From Ceratorhiza oryzae-sativae (Eukaryota; Basidiomycota; Agaricomycetes; Cantharellales; Ceratobasidiaceae), in the NCBI GenBank assembly GCA_030998015.1, contig JARWMV010000239.1, positions 186,001-250,000 on the forward strand: DNA of 64,000 nucleotides, written 5' to 3'. The notes under the pieces are model-generated. The model had not been told where the DNA came from, made no database searches, and saw only the letters and a list, made by a program, of their open reading frames with translations. A program made the position numbers and the translations under genes. Below, one piece after another: positions 34,027 to 49,744 of this stretch. Position 1 is the stretch's first letter. Every line of letters begins with the position of its first letter.

Positions 34027-37000
34027 ATGTCTCGTCCGTCACGTTCTAGAAACACCACCGGATCCTCACATCCCAAGCCCTCTCCTACACTCGCCAAAGT
34101 CACAGACATTCAACCACCCACCTGGAGATCGCGATGGAGTACGACTGCAGATCTCGGTATGTTCACACTTCGTCCCCTCATGGCTTCACAGCGACTGATC
34201 AACCTTCGACAGGCTATCCTGGATTCGATCCCCCACGACCAGGCCAACCCGAGGATCTCTTGACGGACCAGAACGTCAAGCAAGGCTACAACTATGCCGA
34301 GAACGTTCCTGTGCGCCCGCTCCTCTTGTCTTTTTTTCGCCCAACTAACAAGCGAATACGATAGGTTCGGATGAACAATGACAACTTTTCGGCACATGGG
34401 ATGATACACAGCACACTCATGCCATCCCGTAACCGCTCTGTGTTGTCTCTCCTTGGAGACTTGATGAGCGCCGTATACGAGGTGAAGGCTGAGTCGACCT
34501 TGAGCATCCCGTATGTTCCCTAACCATGTCCCCTTCCACCTATACCTCACCCTTTGCTCCTTGCATAGAGCAAACTCGTACAAACTTCCCCCTCGTATGA
34601 CTCTAAACGACAGCCGGCGCGCCGCTTGGCTGGCAGATCTCTCAAACCCTTCAGTCCCTCTATCCAAGCTGTCGCGTACAGTCCTGCACGTCGCAAGAAA
34701 CGCAGATTTGCTGGATATGCTTCACGCGAATAACGTGCCGATCCCAAGGGCAGTCTGGTATGTCAGGATTCTGGGTGCGAATGAAACGGTTCGTCCCCCC
34801 CCCCGTTTTTTTTTTGTTGTTGTGCAAGCGTATTGAATGGGTAGTATTTGGGTAGCTGTCGATAAAGAACCGAGCAAATTACAATCCAGCCCAACTAGGG
34901 ATTGAATGGGCCGGAACAGTCACAGCGCACCTTAAGAAACAACTGCAAGACATTGTATTACCAAGCGCACCGAGACCTGGCCTGGCAATCAAATCGACGT
35001 TCAAGAGCACGTTGACCCAGCCCGATACAAGGAGCAAGTGGATAGCCAAGTTTGCGTATTGGTAAGTGTTCAATCCAACGGAATGGGAAGAAACTGAGAG
35101 TCAAGGGGGATAATAGCGTCGACCTCCTCCGAATGTTCTACAATGAGCATATGGCCGATCATGCGACCGTTTTGAGTTGGTTGGCAGCGCAAATTGGACC
35201 TGCCAACGTAGCCCAGCTGTATTTTATTCTAAGACTCGTGGAGGAATATTTGGATGACATGGCCGAGCACCGAATGTTTGCTCACCCGTGGTGGAAGGTT
35301 GTTTAGCCAAGCTCGTCGAGGTGTGCCTCAACATTATCACCGTCTCAGAGCCCTCCTAACGATAGCATTAGATTGAATCAAGCACTGTTCCAGAAGCATT
35401 GACCAACACAGTCAACGCACTCGCGCTCGTCCTCCAACGTCTCCTGCTCACCAACTCGGACTATTTCGTCAGCGCTCGAGTCTGGGCTCAAGCATCCTAC
35501 CGTCGGATCCTCCAAACCCTGTTTAGAGATCGCGCAAAGGTCGCACTCGCGGAGGCAGATAGCCCAGAAATACAGGATATGATATCGGCATTCTCCAATG
35601 TCTCAACCCGGAACGACGCGCTTCTGTTTAGGGTGTTGCCGGATCGAAGCGTGGTAGACATGAGGGCAACAATCGCGGATGTACAGCTACTGAATAGCAT
35701 CGGGCCATCTACCGACCTTTCGAGCGTGTCGTACTTCCAACCCGACGGTTCGGACGACCAGAAACTCTCTGTACTTCTCACATGGGCGGTGACACCTTCT
35801 CAATATGGGACCCACCGACCATTCCTTGCCTGCTCGCTCCTCGCTCGGCGTGCAGAAGGCGCTCGGTGGCAAGAAGGGATCTGGCGATGGCTGGACGAGA
35901 GTGACGAGGTTCGCGCTGTGGGGTCCTGGGAGAAGGACGAACCGGGGTTGTTGAGCGCTGGTGGAGAAGATTGCTCGAAAAACTCATGGCACACCCGGGA
36001 TGCCGTTGCACTTTTGGTTGGGGACTGGTCGAAAAGGGGCTACTCTCGTACGGGTGGTATATGCAAAAGCTAGTTGCGAGGGGTATCACAGACTTGTCGC
36101 TGCCAAATGTAAGTGGCTTTAAACGTGCATTTATTTTTCTAACACTACTGGGTCAAGTCTGCGAGCTCTCACCACAGAACACTGCTGCATGTGTCCCGCT
36201 CAACTCGTCGAACAACGCGATGGTTGTCGCAAGGTCAAATGTGCTATACGGATACTCGAAGAATCCGGAGAACAAGGCTGTGCGGGAGGTCTGCTGCGAG
36301 GTTCAGGCTGTTTTGATGGAGCTATTCGGTGGTGGTGAGTAGTTGAATTCCTTGAAATGGCCGAATCTAACTAGGGCCGACGCATATAGCCAACGAACCT
36401 TGGACCTCTGCTACGCTGTCCTCACTGGAACGATTCCTCACGGCTGGAAGGCATGTGCTGATGACAGCCGTGAATGATTGGCTATTACCCAGCGTCCACC
36501 AGTTACTCGATCGGTGAGGCCTTTCGCACAATTACGGAGAGTAATCCTAATAGCTACATAGAGGCGGGCAATTAAGCCCTGATACGTTTGCTCGTATTGT
36601 GCATATACTTTCGGCTCGCAAATGCTTCTCAAGTATAGCCGAGGTGAGTTTGCCCCCAACACAAGATATCCCAATTGATTGTTTCTACGCAGCTAGTGAT
36701 TGCTGTCCTCCAAGGACCGTGCGACGATTTTCTGGACTTGCTCATTGCGTTATCGACCGATATATGAACATATGGACTGCTATGGACATTGTCAGCGAGC
36801 TTGGTGAAGACCTCTTCAAAAAGCACCAGGCGCTGCGTACGGAACAGAGGCGTTGTCGACCGCTTTTTGCTCTATTGTCACACTTGTCATCCTCCGGATA
36901 CCTAGCCCAAGATGCCCACCACCAAATCGAAAGCGAAATTTCCTTCGAAGCACAAGTAAGTGAATAAAGAAAACTCGCCATCAAGGCTAATGCTGCGACA

Positions 37001-39472
37001 GGCACTTCACCCCGCAACCGAAGGCACGCTACCTCCCTCCCTTTCTTTCCAACAGATTTCAGCACTCCTGCAAGACCCTTCGTTAGAACGAGCATTATCC
37101 TTGGCCGATGAAGTCTGGTATAAGCATCACGCATCCGAATCGTGGGCGACCGTTATATGGGAACATATATTTGCTTTGCTCTGCAGCATATCCGGTACGA
37201 CGCCAGATGTCCAGAAACCCGAAATTGCGAATCGGTATGTTGCATTCTTGGTCAGGTTGGACGGGCACATTGTCTCCGGATTGGACAACTGCATACGAGA
37301 ATGGTTTAGTACGGCAATGAACGACATATTGGGCGCCGAACAAGCTCACGACCTTCTTGCACTTGTGTTTTTAAGACTGGTACTAGCCGGAGCCGTGTCT
37401 CCGTCGACAATCTTAGAAGGTCTTGTGTACCCTATGTGGAATCGTGCTGCTTGTCTCGAAGAGTCTAAACCAGCCGTGACCGCCCTAGCCTTAATGGTCA
37501 ACGATCTTGCTGAGCGACTACTGGTGATCGATGATATGCCCTCATCGCCATCCCTTTTGCCTCCATCGACACTTGTCGAAGTGCTCCAGCTCGGCGCACG
37601 TCGACTCCCAGCGTCAGACAATGCTCCATTCCTCGCTCTCATTAACCGGTTCCCCTGCTTAGTGGCAATGGAAATCAACTCACACCTTGGGGACGCCGTG
37701 CGGCAGTCCAGTAAAGCACTACGCATATTGCTTGTGAACCAGCCGCAGATGGTGACGCTTTCGTCGCGATACATGGATGTCGTGCGAGATTCCTTCCTGA
37801 AGCCTGTTGGATTGGTTCTCACAGAACGACTGGAGCTGCTGCTAGTCAGCGTGCTAAAGGCAATCGTTAACGGGGGATGTTCAGGTGGGCAAACCTAACT
37901 TCAAGGCTTGAGAGGTCCTAATCCGAGAAAATTAGGATTACCTAGCAATAAGACATCACCTGTCATTGACCGTATTAAACACCGACCCATATTAGCAAGG
38001 ATCGATCCTTGGGGTGTCACAAAGGCGTCTCTCGATCTTCATCTGACACTCAAGCTTTTAGAATCCAGTCTCGAGCAGGACTCGTCTAGAGCTGAAGCCA
38101 AGGAGAGACTGGCCGACTTTTCGTCTAGCCTCTTCGGAAGAGGATGTCTTCACAGAGTAGTGACCTTGTGGCGGGCGTGCTGAAAGGCATCAGTGGCCCC
38201 GTTGCAGCAAAGGTAAGAGCACCAATATTTTGGTCTCAAGTTATGCTAATGTTCCATAGTTTGTCAATGATGGACTGGAGCGTCTCACGAAAGGATTGAA
38301 AGCGCTGAATCTGAATACGCTTGAATCAGTTTCAACTTTCCTCAACGATTCTGGCATCACACTCCGCTTGCTGTGCCGCGTAATCCTCCCGCTGCGAGAC
38401 GATCCTTCAGGCTACCCTCCCTCGAACCCGCGATTAAAGACGAATTCATTCTGGCACTGCAAGTAGCCTTGGAAGCAGTTCTGGCCACTTGGAAACAACC
38501 AGCCATTCCGTCCAACCACGCCGAATGGAGCTTGTTACCTTGATTGCTCGCCTGAACCATTTCGCACTTGGGTTTCCAGGATTCTGGACAAAGAATACGA
38601 ACGAAAAGGGCGAAGCGTTACTCTTGGCTTATCTTCAAGTAACAAGGGTAGGTAAATCTGATAAACAGGTTCGCCGCAATCTTACGTTTCTTTCAGGCTA
38701 TCGGAAGCCCTGATGATGGCGACCTAAAATTGTTCCCAATTTTGCTTGATACTATCGCATTTCTTTTAGACGGTTTGTTAGATCCTATCTAATTCTCCCG
38801 ATATCTAACCTTATAAACGTCAGAGATGCCCAAGTCATCGAAATACCCACTCTCAGAGCCTTTGCGTCAATTCATGGACCCATTGCGACAGCCGTTACTC
38901 CCAAACCTCCCTCAAGAGTATCTAAGCCGGATACTTCCACTACTCAAGTATACCCCCGTTGATCCCTGCACCGGCCTTGCCCTCCGTTTCATACAACAAA
39001 CGACCCGCGGTCTTATGTTCACGCACTTCCCATATAAACCGTGGGATTGGGGTGAAAATATTGATGACACGCCGGCCGGCGATACCATACGAAACGCCGC
39101 CAGTATGCCCTTGGATTTATTCAGTGCCGAGGCAACAGGTGATCGGATTGCTCAACCTGAAACAAATGCGCTGAACAAGTTCTGGGATAACACTCAGAGA
39201 GACGAGTGGTACACAAAAACGGTTGTTGGGAGCGAGGTTACATTCCAACGAGAGTGGGTCGATTCGCGCATTCTGGAACAGGAGTCTTCGAGGACGAAGA
39301 ACCCGATCCTTCATCAGTCGGGGGGGAACCTCATGCTGGTTTCGGTTCAAAAGGAGATTCCAGAGGTCAAAAGCGAAAGGCTTCGCTGTCTTCTATGGAC
39401 GCTATTGCTAGCGATGATGAGATCGAGATTATTGAACCTCCTAGCCATGCCACCACTTCGGGTATTCGATAA
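34027..39472 (+). CDS. MED12: Mediator complex subunit 12 (kinase-module subunit); three one-base breaks
   Basis: MED12 anchors cyclin C/CDK8 to Mediator and represses or tunes Pol II transcription. The start ATG is at 34027 (MSRPSRSRNTTGSSH). The N-terminal MED12 signature is present: RTVLHVARNADLLDMLHANN then VPIPRAVWYVRILGANET. Further conserved-looking blocks are LVEEYLDDMAEHRMF, KLVEVCLNII, TVNALALVLQRLLL, LLSYGWYMQKLVARGI, NKAVREVCCEVQAVLMELFG and a long helical middle (36990-37890). The C terminus reads GRFAHSGTGVFEDEEPDPSS then KRKASLSSMDAIASDDEIEI, ending at TAA 39470-39472. Introns are short and numerous. To keep the frame, one base must be restored at each of: C3 35285-35287 (FAH to PVVEGCL), T4 36012-36015 (to FGWGLVEKGLL) and A5 39215-39219 (WYTK to NGCWERGYIPTR). 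Because MED12 is large and conserved, these look like consensus errors. Confidence 0.87.
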
Positions 39473-39785
39473 TAAGCGGTGCTACGGTATTTCGTCGATG
39501 TGTTTAAAATATACATGCATTTGGATTATATCAGCTATCTGGCACTGTAATATTACTCTCATAAATACCCTTGAAACCCTATGACAGATTACTAAGACGC
39601 TCTGCAATTACAGTTGATGGCATCACACAGATTGGATTCTAGCACCCCTAGCACTCCCAAACTCGTTAATATGTCTATCAGAAGTTATACAATCTTGAGC
39701 CGGTTGGTATTACATGAGATATGAACACTCAACCTACCTTTTCGAGCACCAGTAGTTTTTTTCAAACAAGATTAGGCGACTCCGG
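39473..39785. other. Spacer between MED12 and GCN5
   Basis: About 310 bases, same-strand neighbours; presumed MED12 3' UTR and GCN5 promoter. No motif recognised. Confidence 0.5.
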
Positions 39786-42847
<3,062 letters not shown>

Positions 42848-43364
42848 TCTTGTTCTGGAATGAATTGTGTTGGTTTAACTTTGATTTTGAACGCCGGGGG
42901 CTCGTTCTTCGCAGAGCCAGGGTCGCGCCGAGGATACATCAGACGAGAAGCCCGGGGAGGGCCGATTCTCCGGTGGAGCCGCCTGGGGTACTGGTCGAGA
43001 GGTGTGTGTATGCATGCGACATGACGCATGGGTGCGAACGAGTGAGCCCAGACAACGGACCGAGACTGTGGACCGCGGGTGGTGTCGAGGCTGGCTGGGT
43101 CGGCGGCGGCGGCGAGGGCCACGATGGCGGGAGGGCCAACGGCAATGGGAGGGCGAGGACTGGGCGTGGTGGGCAGCGCTGACGGAGCGCGATGACGGGA
43201 ATGTGGCTCGAGGGTGGCAACAGGCCGGAAGCGGCGGACAAGGGTCGATCCAGGGATGGTCAGGGGCCAAGCGGAAACTTGAACCGCCTGTGGTGAGGAC
43301 TTAAAGTCGGGCTGCGACGTTGTGCTCGCATCCGCCTGGCAACCGCTGCGATACTAATACAGCC
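42848..43364. other. Promoter region of the homeobox gene
   Basis: About 520 bases, very G/C-rich with GGCGGC/GGGAGGGC repeats around 43100-43190. No coding sequence recognised. Confidence 0.5.
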
Positions 43365-46300
43365 ATGGCCAGCAGCGCCCTCGTTACACTCCCTCCCCCG
43401 CACCTCACCATGGCCGACGACCACGACGAGATGGCCTACCTCCCCGGCAGCGGGCCCTCCCTCGACGCCCCATACGGCTTCCCCGCCCCCGCCGCCGACC
43501 CTGGCTTTGTCACCGCGTTCTGGAACCCGTACGAGGTCAAGCACCGCCGCCGCACCTCGCGCGCCCAGCTCACCGTCCTTGAGACCGAGTTTGAAATCGA
43601 CCCCAAGCCCAACGCCGACAAACGCCGCGCACTCGCCGCCCAGCTGAACATGACCCCGCGTGCCATCCAGGTCGGTCATTTCGTGCTCGTTTTCTGTGTT
43701 GGTCGCTGATGCCGTTTGTTATCCAGGTCTGGTTTCAGAATCGGTAATGCTGTCTCGTTCTGCTCGTTCGTTTTCCCGTCGCTCAACGTTTTCCCCTCTC
43801 TTGCAGACGTGCCAAGATCAAGGCTATCAAGAACAAGATCCCTGGTGGACGAGGCATGCCCAAGCTCAAGCCTGGCGAAAGGGCCGCTGCACGTGCTGCC
43901 CGAGCCGCCGCCGCTGCTGCCAGGCCCCCATCCGAGAGCGATGACGATGACGATGACAAGGCCGGAATGGGCACGAGCGTCGGCACCGGCCAATGGATCC
44001 AGCTCGAGTCGACACCCCTCAGCTCGCCGACCCACTTGAGCCCGCCATTTGGCGCCGAATCTGCCATGGTCACGTCACCAGGCTCTGATGCTCGGACCCC
44101 ACCTGCCTCGGGCCCCAAGTCCCAGTTCACGATCACCGTACCACCCCCCGACGCTACGTCTGGTCCGAACTCGGCCCACTCGAGCCCTCCGAGCCCAGAC
44201 TTCCCTGCCCCGCAAGCGCCACAGCCATCTTCTGACTTTCTCGCGCCACCATCTCCACAGACAATGCTCCGACGTGGATCTGCACCTGCTCCACTCCAAG
44301 GGATCCATCGTGCTCGATATAGCGCATTCAACCCTGCCAACGCCGCCCACCGATCAAACGATGTCGAACTTGCCATCCCACCCGTTTCGCCCATTTCGCC
44401 GCCCGACCACGAGGTTGCGCCATTGCGCCGTGGATCGCTCGCCAACCTTGCCCGTCGCCCGTCACTACCCGATTCCCATTTACGTTTGCAGTCCCATCCC
44501 TACTATCCTCATTCTCACCAGCATGACCGTTCCAGTTCGGGTCCAGGACCCAGGATGCAACGACGGGGTGGCCTACTCTCCCCTGTGCCGGACGTCGGCC
44601 AAGAGCAAGAGCAGGGCAGCCCCAGTGCCCCACACGTACCGTATTCGCTCTCCATCCCGACGGTCCTACCCCCTGCGCCGCAGCCCTCGCGCATGTACCG
44701 TGCGCTTCCCCCGGGCATGGGTGCAACCCCGGCTGCCCACGACTTGCCAACCCAATTCCCGGCCCGACCGACGTTGCATGCCCCCACTCGGCCATTCGCA
44801 GCCCCCTTACTTGCTGGGCCCCTTCCAGCTCCAGACTTTTCGTTTGGTGCCCCAGAACCTGGACACGGAGATGCATTCAATCGCGCAATGGAAGGCCAAG
44901 AAGGAGATATGCGTTCAAATACGAACGAATTCAATTCCAACCCAGACTTCCACTCGTCCAACTCGGACTTTCACAACACGGTCAACACCAACGACTACTC
45001 GTCCTCTTCGCCCAATACCGAATTCAATCCTCCGTCTGCGACATCCGAGTTTGCGCCACCTGGACCTGGCTTCTGGGACGCCCGCACTCGATTCGGGAGC
45101 ATGGCCTCGATTGCGTCGGACGTTACGGGCGTTTCGGTATCTAGCACGCAGGCGACCAGTGTCAGTGGCGGGCTCGGCACTGCTGGATGCGACAACGGCT
45201 ACGGAGATGCCAGATTTGGGGACGGATACCGAAACGGATTTGGCTATGGCTATCCTGTTGGCTTCCAGCCCGACGTGCGTCGTGCGTCTTGGTGAGTTCC
45301 CCTCGATTGTATGTGCTTGTTTGGCCACTTCTGACCAGTTTCATCTGTTGTCTGCTTCATCGTTGCTCTCTTTCGCGATTCCTCCTGGTCGCTCTTCTGG
45401 GTGGTTATGGGCGCCTCTCCTCGTACGCCGCGGGTTTTGTGTATGGCCGTTGTTGGTTGCGCTGCTTTCGATCATACCGCCCCCGTCGTCGACGGAATCC
45501 GATCCCGTGTCGTACGACTCTCCTTTGGTCGTCATGTCCCTGTTTTGTCGATCCTCGCGCTTATTCTTCCGCCTCGGTCGTCATGCGCCCCGTTGGTACT
45601 CCCGCCTCGGTTGTGGTTCTCGGTAATCAAATATCAGCCCTGGCGAGTTTCTTCACCAGTTCTCGGGCATGGGCATGAACAACGAGTCTGGTCCGCGCAG
45701 CACTAGCATGAATATGCGACCTTCTCCGCTTGGGAGATCGTTGACTATTGCTCCCGATGTTTCAGATGGCAACCATCGAGGGTTGACGCTCAGCCCTGAG
45801 GGCCATCGGTCGGTTGTAGAGAACCATCACCATCGGCCAGCCAATTTGAATCTGGAAGTTCATCGAGCGACCGGTTTGAATCTCGACGGACACCGGCCCG
45901 ACATGAATCTTGCGCTCAAGGCTAAAACATTGCGCAGCCCGACTTTCCCTCCTGGTCAAGTAGATCCGACATATCCTCCCCCACCTCCAAACGCGAGCAT
46001 GTCTGAACATGGGTCGTTTGCGCCCCAGGATCAGCAGCGCGCTAGTCCAGAAATGTACCAGTCTCCGCAAGGGAATATGACGCCTGCGCAGCGTGCACTT
46101 GTGGGAGGGGGTTCGGGTCTGATGCGTACATCGGAAGCGGGGGTGGCTATGTTGATGAAATGAGGACTCCTCCCGAAGGTGCTGTTGAAGCTATGCACCA
46201 CGGCGGGATGAACTCGTCTGGTCAGGCCTCGCCTATGCTATTTGCTGGCGTTGGTGTCGAAGGCTCGCCGACTTACGACCTCAATACAATGAACCCAGAT

Positions 46301-46369
46301 TCGATAGCCATGGCGATGATTGGACACGAGTACGCCATGCCTATCACGAACGAGTATGCGTTTCCGTGA
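43365..46369 (+). CDS. Homeobox transcription factor; one probable frame break near the C terminus
   Basis: The start ATG is at 43365. Exon 1 (43365-43670) encodes an acidic/Pro N terminus and most of the homeodomain: KHRRRTSRAQLTVLETEFEI, DPKPNADKRRALAAQLNM, TPRAIQ. A 17-nt exon (43727-43743) encodes VWFQN plus two bases of Arg, and exon 3 (from 43807) continues RAKIKAIKNKIPGG. The recognition helix (VWFQNRRAK) is complete, typical of non-TALE homeodomains. Exon 3 also has an acidic run (SESDDDDDDK) and a long Pro/Ser-rich probably disordered region to about 45293. After a longer intron, the last exon starts about 45661. At G5 46107-46111 one base must be added to pass from ALVGGG to FGSDAYIGSGGGYVDEM; the reading then ends ITNEYAFP at TGA 46367-46369. 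Fungal factors of this type control development or fruiting (family knowledge); the specific role is unknown. Confidence 0.88.
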
Positions 46370-46839
46370 GTCTCGCTCTTGCTCGCGCGAGAACCCATTT
46401 AGTTCGTTGGTCTACCTGTGATCTCTGGACGCTTTCGTTTGTTTATCTTTTCTTTTATTTCGGTGTTTTTGATTAGTCCAAGCTTTTTCTGTCATTTTTG
46501 TTCCATCTGCTCTGCTTGCTGTATACTTGTCGCACACTCTCATTGTCTCTTAATCTCCGTCCCGTTGCTTGTTTATTGGACATTGACTTATAGCTCACCA
46601 ACCAACATATATTATTCTCAAACGCTATTGTTCGTTCTTTTTTCTCATTCTCGTACCTTGTAACTCCTGACTAGAGGGCTTTTAGCTCAAACAACAAAAA
46701 TGAATGATAGGTTTTTTCAAATCATTCGAGGCCTGGGCTTGTTGAGGGTGCTGAAAAGATGAATTTGTAGGCTGTCAACATTCTGGCAGCAGCCTTGTCC
46801 TATCATTCGATCGACATCCACCGGGGTGTTTTAGGTATA
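46370..46839. other. Homeobox 3' region
   Basis: T-rich, pyrimidine-rich sequence (46420-46640), presumed 3' UTR or downstream region. No gene recognised. Confidence 0.5.
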
Positions 46840-47035
46840 CAGTAGAACCTCTTGATCTGAAATGACGTGGTAAAGAAGCACGTCAAAGAATATAGCGTCG
46901 TTTTCGTATGGGCCACTTGTGTGAACCAAGACTGTGTCCCTGTCTAATAGAGTCCCCGCATTTTGCCACTATTCATAACACGTCAAAATTAGTGCCTTTT
47001 CAAAACCAGGGGTTTCAAATCAAGAGGTCTTACTG
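46840..47035. mobile_element. Non-autonomous DNA transposon (MITE), pogo/Tc1-mariner type
   Basis: Terminal inverted repeats of about 25 bp: the left end begins CAGTAGAACCTCTTGATCTG (46840) and the reverse complement of the right end begins CAGTAAGACCTCTTGATTTG (ends at 47035). They differ at only a few positions. TA dinucleotides flank both ends (46838-46839 and 47036-47037), the expected target-site duplication. The element is 196 bp and has no coding capacity. The CAGT start and TA duplication fit pogo/Fot1-like elements; the family is inferred, and no second copy was noticed in the window. Confidence 0.85.
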
Positions 47036-48447
47036 TATATCAACCCTGCAATCCCTCATTAGCTCTATTGAATGTCTGTGATTGTTTTTGCAAGGTTGGC
47101 CTCTCGTTGCCTGGCTATTCCTCATTCGTTAAACCTCGTTCTTTGAACACATGACTTTTAATCTGGGTCAAGTTAAGATTTTGTTTTATTCCCTTTCGCG
47201 TTTATTTTTAAGGTTAAGCTTGTATGCTTCTGGAAAGTGTGCGCGTGAATTGAATCAGATGAGTTGAAGACTTTATGTCAGGTACAGCTATCTTTCCCTC
47301 GCATTTGATGTCAACGCGTAGCATGCAGGGAAACTCGTGATCCTGTCAAATTAGGCTGTCAGCTGATGGCACATGTCCGCCTGCGAGTGGAGGCGAGTTT
47401 TTCAAGTGGCTTCCGGCATTTACGTATTTTGGTGATGCACAAGCAAATACAAAACTCCTCGCGGTCGATGCCGAGCTCAATCACGACATGTACGTACACA
47501 AGTTGACCAATGTGCTCAGTGACGTGGTGGCAGAGTTCGATTTGGGGGACAGGCTCGTCATATGGTACATTCATCCCAAATCGGACGTCATTCTACGATA
47601 AGTTGACATCGAGCTCGAAGATGACACCGAGTCGCGTCAGTAGTGTCGGACTGACAGTGTTTTCAAGGCTTCACTGATGGAGAGGACTAAGGAGAATCAA
47701 CGATTATAGACAAACTCCACAAGTGTTCCAAACATTTCATCCCAAGAACTCGTAATACTATTATTAGATCCCCAGCCGAATGGCAGGTGACCGGCTGGTA
47801 GGCCACAAATTCAGACTTATCCTTTATTTAATTTGGACCAAATAAAGCAAAGCAACTGATGGAACCAACCATAGGTTCCAAACCGAGAGCAAATCGAACT
47901 TGATTCACGACACTACCTCAGCCGTGCAAGCTATTTTTGGGACAATTATTTGCTACAGCTACGTACAACCTCCACTTACAAACCGGGAATAGAAGTCGGG
48001 GCGTCTGCGAAGCCAGGCCAGCGGAGCATGTTTTCCGGATAACGCGCGACGACCAGTGGTGGAATTTGTGCACCCGATCAGTGGACGAGCTCGGTATGCG
48101 GAAAGCGACGTTGCGCTCGCCTTCATGTGACCAATGCGCCGCGCCCGTCCTTTTTCATGAGACCGCGCGGGTGACGAGTGAGCCACGCCTCCCTCCGCCT
48201 TGGTCGCTTGCTATTTGCGGACTGCGCATATCCGCCTTCCTCTCCCGTTGCGATTTTCATTCTCGAGAACGCCTATGTTCAACCTAGCGAGAGCCGCTCG
48301 GCCTTGGTTGGCGAGACCAGGAATCAGGTCCGCGGTCAGTCAACGCAGGGATTTAAGAGTGAGTGTGCGCTGGGAGGAACAGCACCAGCTCCCCTCGCTT
48401 CACTCGACTCGCCACTCTTACTACTTCCTCTTCTTCCCCTTGAAAAC
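47036..48447. other. Intergenic region before formate dehydrogenase
   Basis: 1.4 kb. It contains an isolated minus-strand frame at 47359-47574 (separate entry) and the FDH promoter. The stretch 47960-48350 reads several short frames on both strands, none recognisable. Confidence 0.45.
47359..47574 (-). pseudogene. Isolated short coding-like frame, possible gene relic
   Basis: An ATG-started 71-residue frame (MNVPYDEPVPQIELCHHV...) with a regular amphipathic pattern but no partner exons, domain or clear splice sites. It may be the remains of a gene or chance. No function proposed. Confidence 0.2.
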
Positions 48448-49744
48448 ATGAAGGTTTTGGCGATTCTCTACGACGGTGGCAAGGCGGCCGAGGAGGAGCC
48501 TCGTCTGTTGGGTACGACTGAGAACAAGGTGCGTCATTTGGTGACATCAGACAATCTAGGTGCTTATCCGTTATCGCCGTTAGCTCGGGCTTGAGAAATG
48601 GCTCAAGGACCGTGGCCATGAACTCATTGTGCGTCATGAACCTCTTTGGCTTTAGGACTTGACTAACCGACTAGCAACAGGTCACTAGCGACAAGGAAGG
48701 TCCTGACAGCGTTTTCCAAAAGGAGCTCCCCGAGGCTGAAGTCCTCATCACTACCCCCTTCCATCCTGGCTATCTTACCGCCGATATCATCAAGAACAAG
48801 GCCCCCAAGCTCAAGCTCTGCATCACAGCTGGTGTGGGCTCCGACCATGTCGACCTCAACGCTGCCAATGAGCACAAGATTACCGTCGCTGAAGTCAGTG
48901 GTTCGAACGTTGTTTCGGTCGCTGAGCATGTCATGATGGACATCCTCTTGCTCGTCCGCAACTTTGTGCCGGCGCACGAAATGATCGAGCGTGGTGACTG
49001 GAGGGTCAGCGATATTGCGCGCAATGCTTATGATCTGGAGGGAAAGGTTGTTGGTACCATTGGAGCCGGACGGTGAGTCTTTAGGCACTTTTCTTAGTCA
49101 TCATAAGGCCTCATCCCACGCATTTAGTATCGGCTACCGTGTCCTCCAACGGCTCGTGCCTTTCAACTGCAAGGAGCTCCTCTACTTTGACTACAACGAA
49201 TTACCCCAAGAGGCTGCCAAGGCCGTTGGTGCTCGCCGTGTCGAAGACATTAAGGACTTCGTTTCCCAATGCGACGTTGTCACTGTCAACGCGCCCCTCC
49301 ACGAGGGCACCCGCGGCCTTGTCAACGCCGACCTTCTCAAGCACTTCAAAAAGGGTGCTTGGCTCGTCAACACCGCACGCGGCGCCATCGTTGACCGCCA
49401 GGCGATCGCTGATGCGCTCGCAAGCGGTCATATCAACGGTTATGCAGGTGACGTGTGGGATGTGCAGCCTGCCCCCAAGGACCACCCGTGGAGGACAATG
49501 AAGAACGTGTTGGGCGGCGGAAATGGCATGGTACCGCACTACTCGGGTACGACTCTCGATGCTCAGCTCCGTTATGCCAATGGTGCCAAGTCCATTCTCG
49601 AGAACTACCTCGATGGCAAGCCGCAAGACCCACAAAACTTGATTGTTGAAAATGGCTCGTATGTGACCAAGAACTGTGAGTAAATCGAGCCCTTTTGTGG
49701 TCGCGCCTACTGATTTTGGCTCTGCAGATGGCTCGAGGAAGTGA
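48448..49744 (+). CDS. FDH1: NAD-dependent formate dehydrogenase
   Basis: Oxidises formate to CO2 with NAD+. In wood- and plant-degrading fungi it removes formate from oxalate decarboxylation. Exons: 48448-48528, 48584-48628, 48681-49072, 49128-49675 and 49728-49744 (TGA), all GT-AG and in phase. The start ATG at 48448 gives [20 protein letters not shown] directly, with no mitochondrial presequence, so a cytosolic enzyme is expected. Motifs: [54 protein letters not shown], the Rossmann loop [48 protein letters not shown] (active-site Arg) and [20 protein letters not shown] (active-site His). Length and motif set are normal for the family. A few residues (YGSRK) are on the 17-nt last exon. Confidence 0.95.

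Noticed and set aside
44049..45626. 525-codon plus-strand frame overlapping the homeobox exon
   Set aside because: Arg/Pro/Thr-rich off-frame shadow of the homeobox protein's GC-rich exon.
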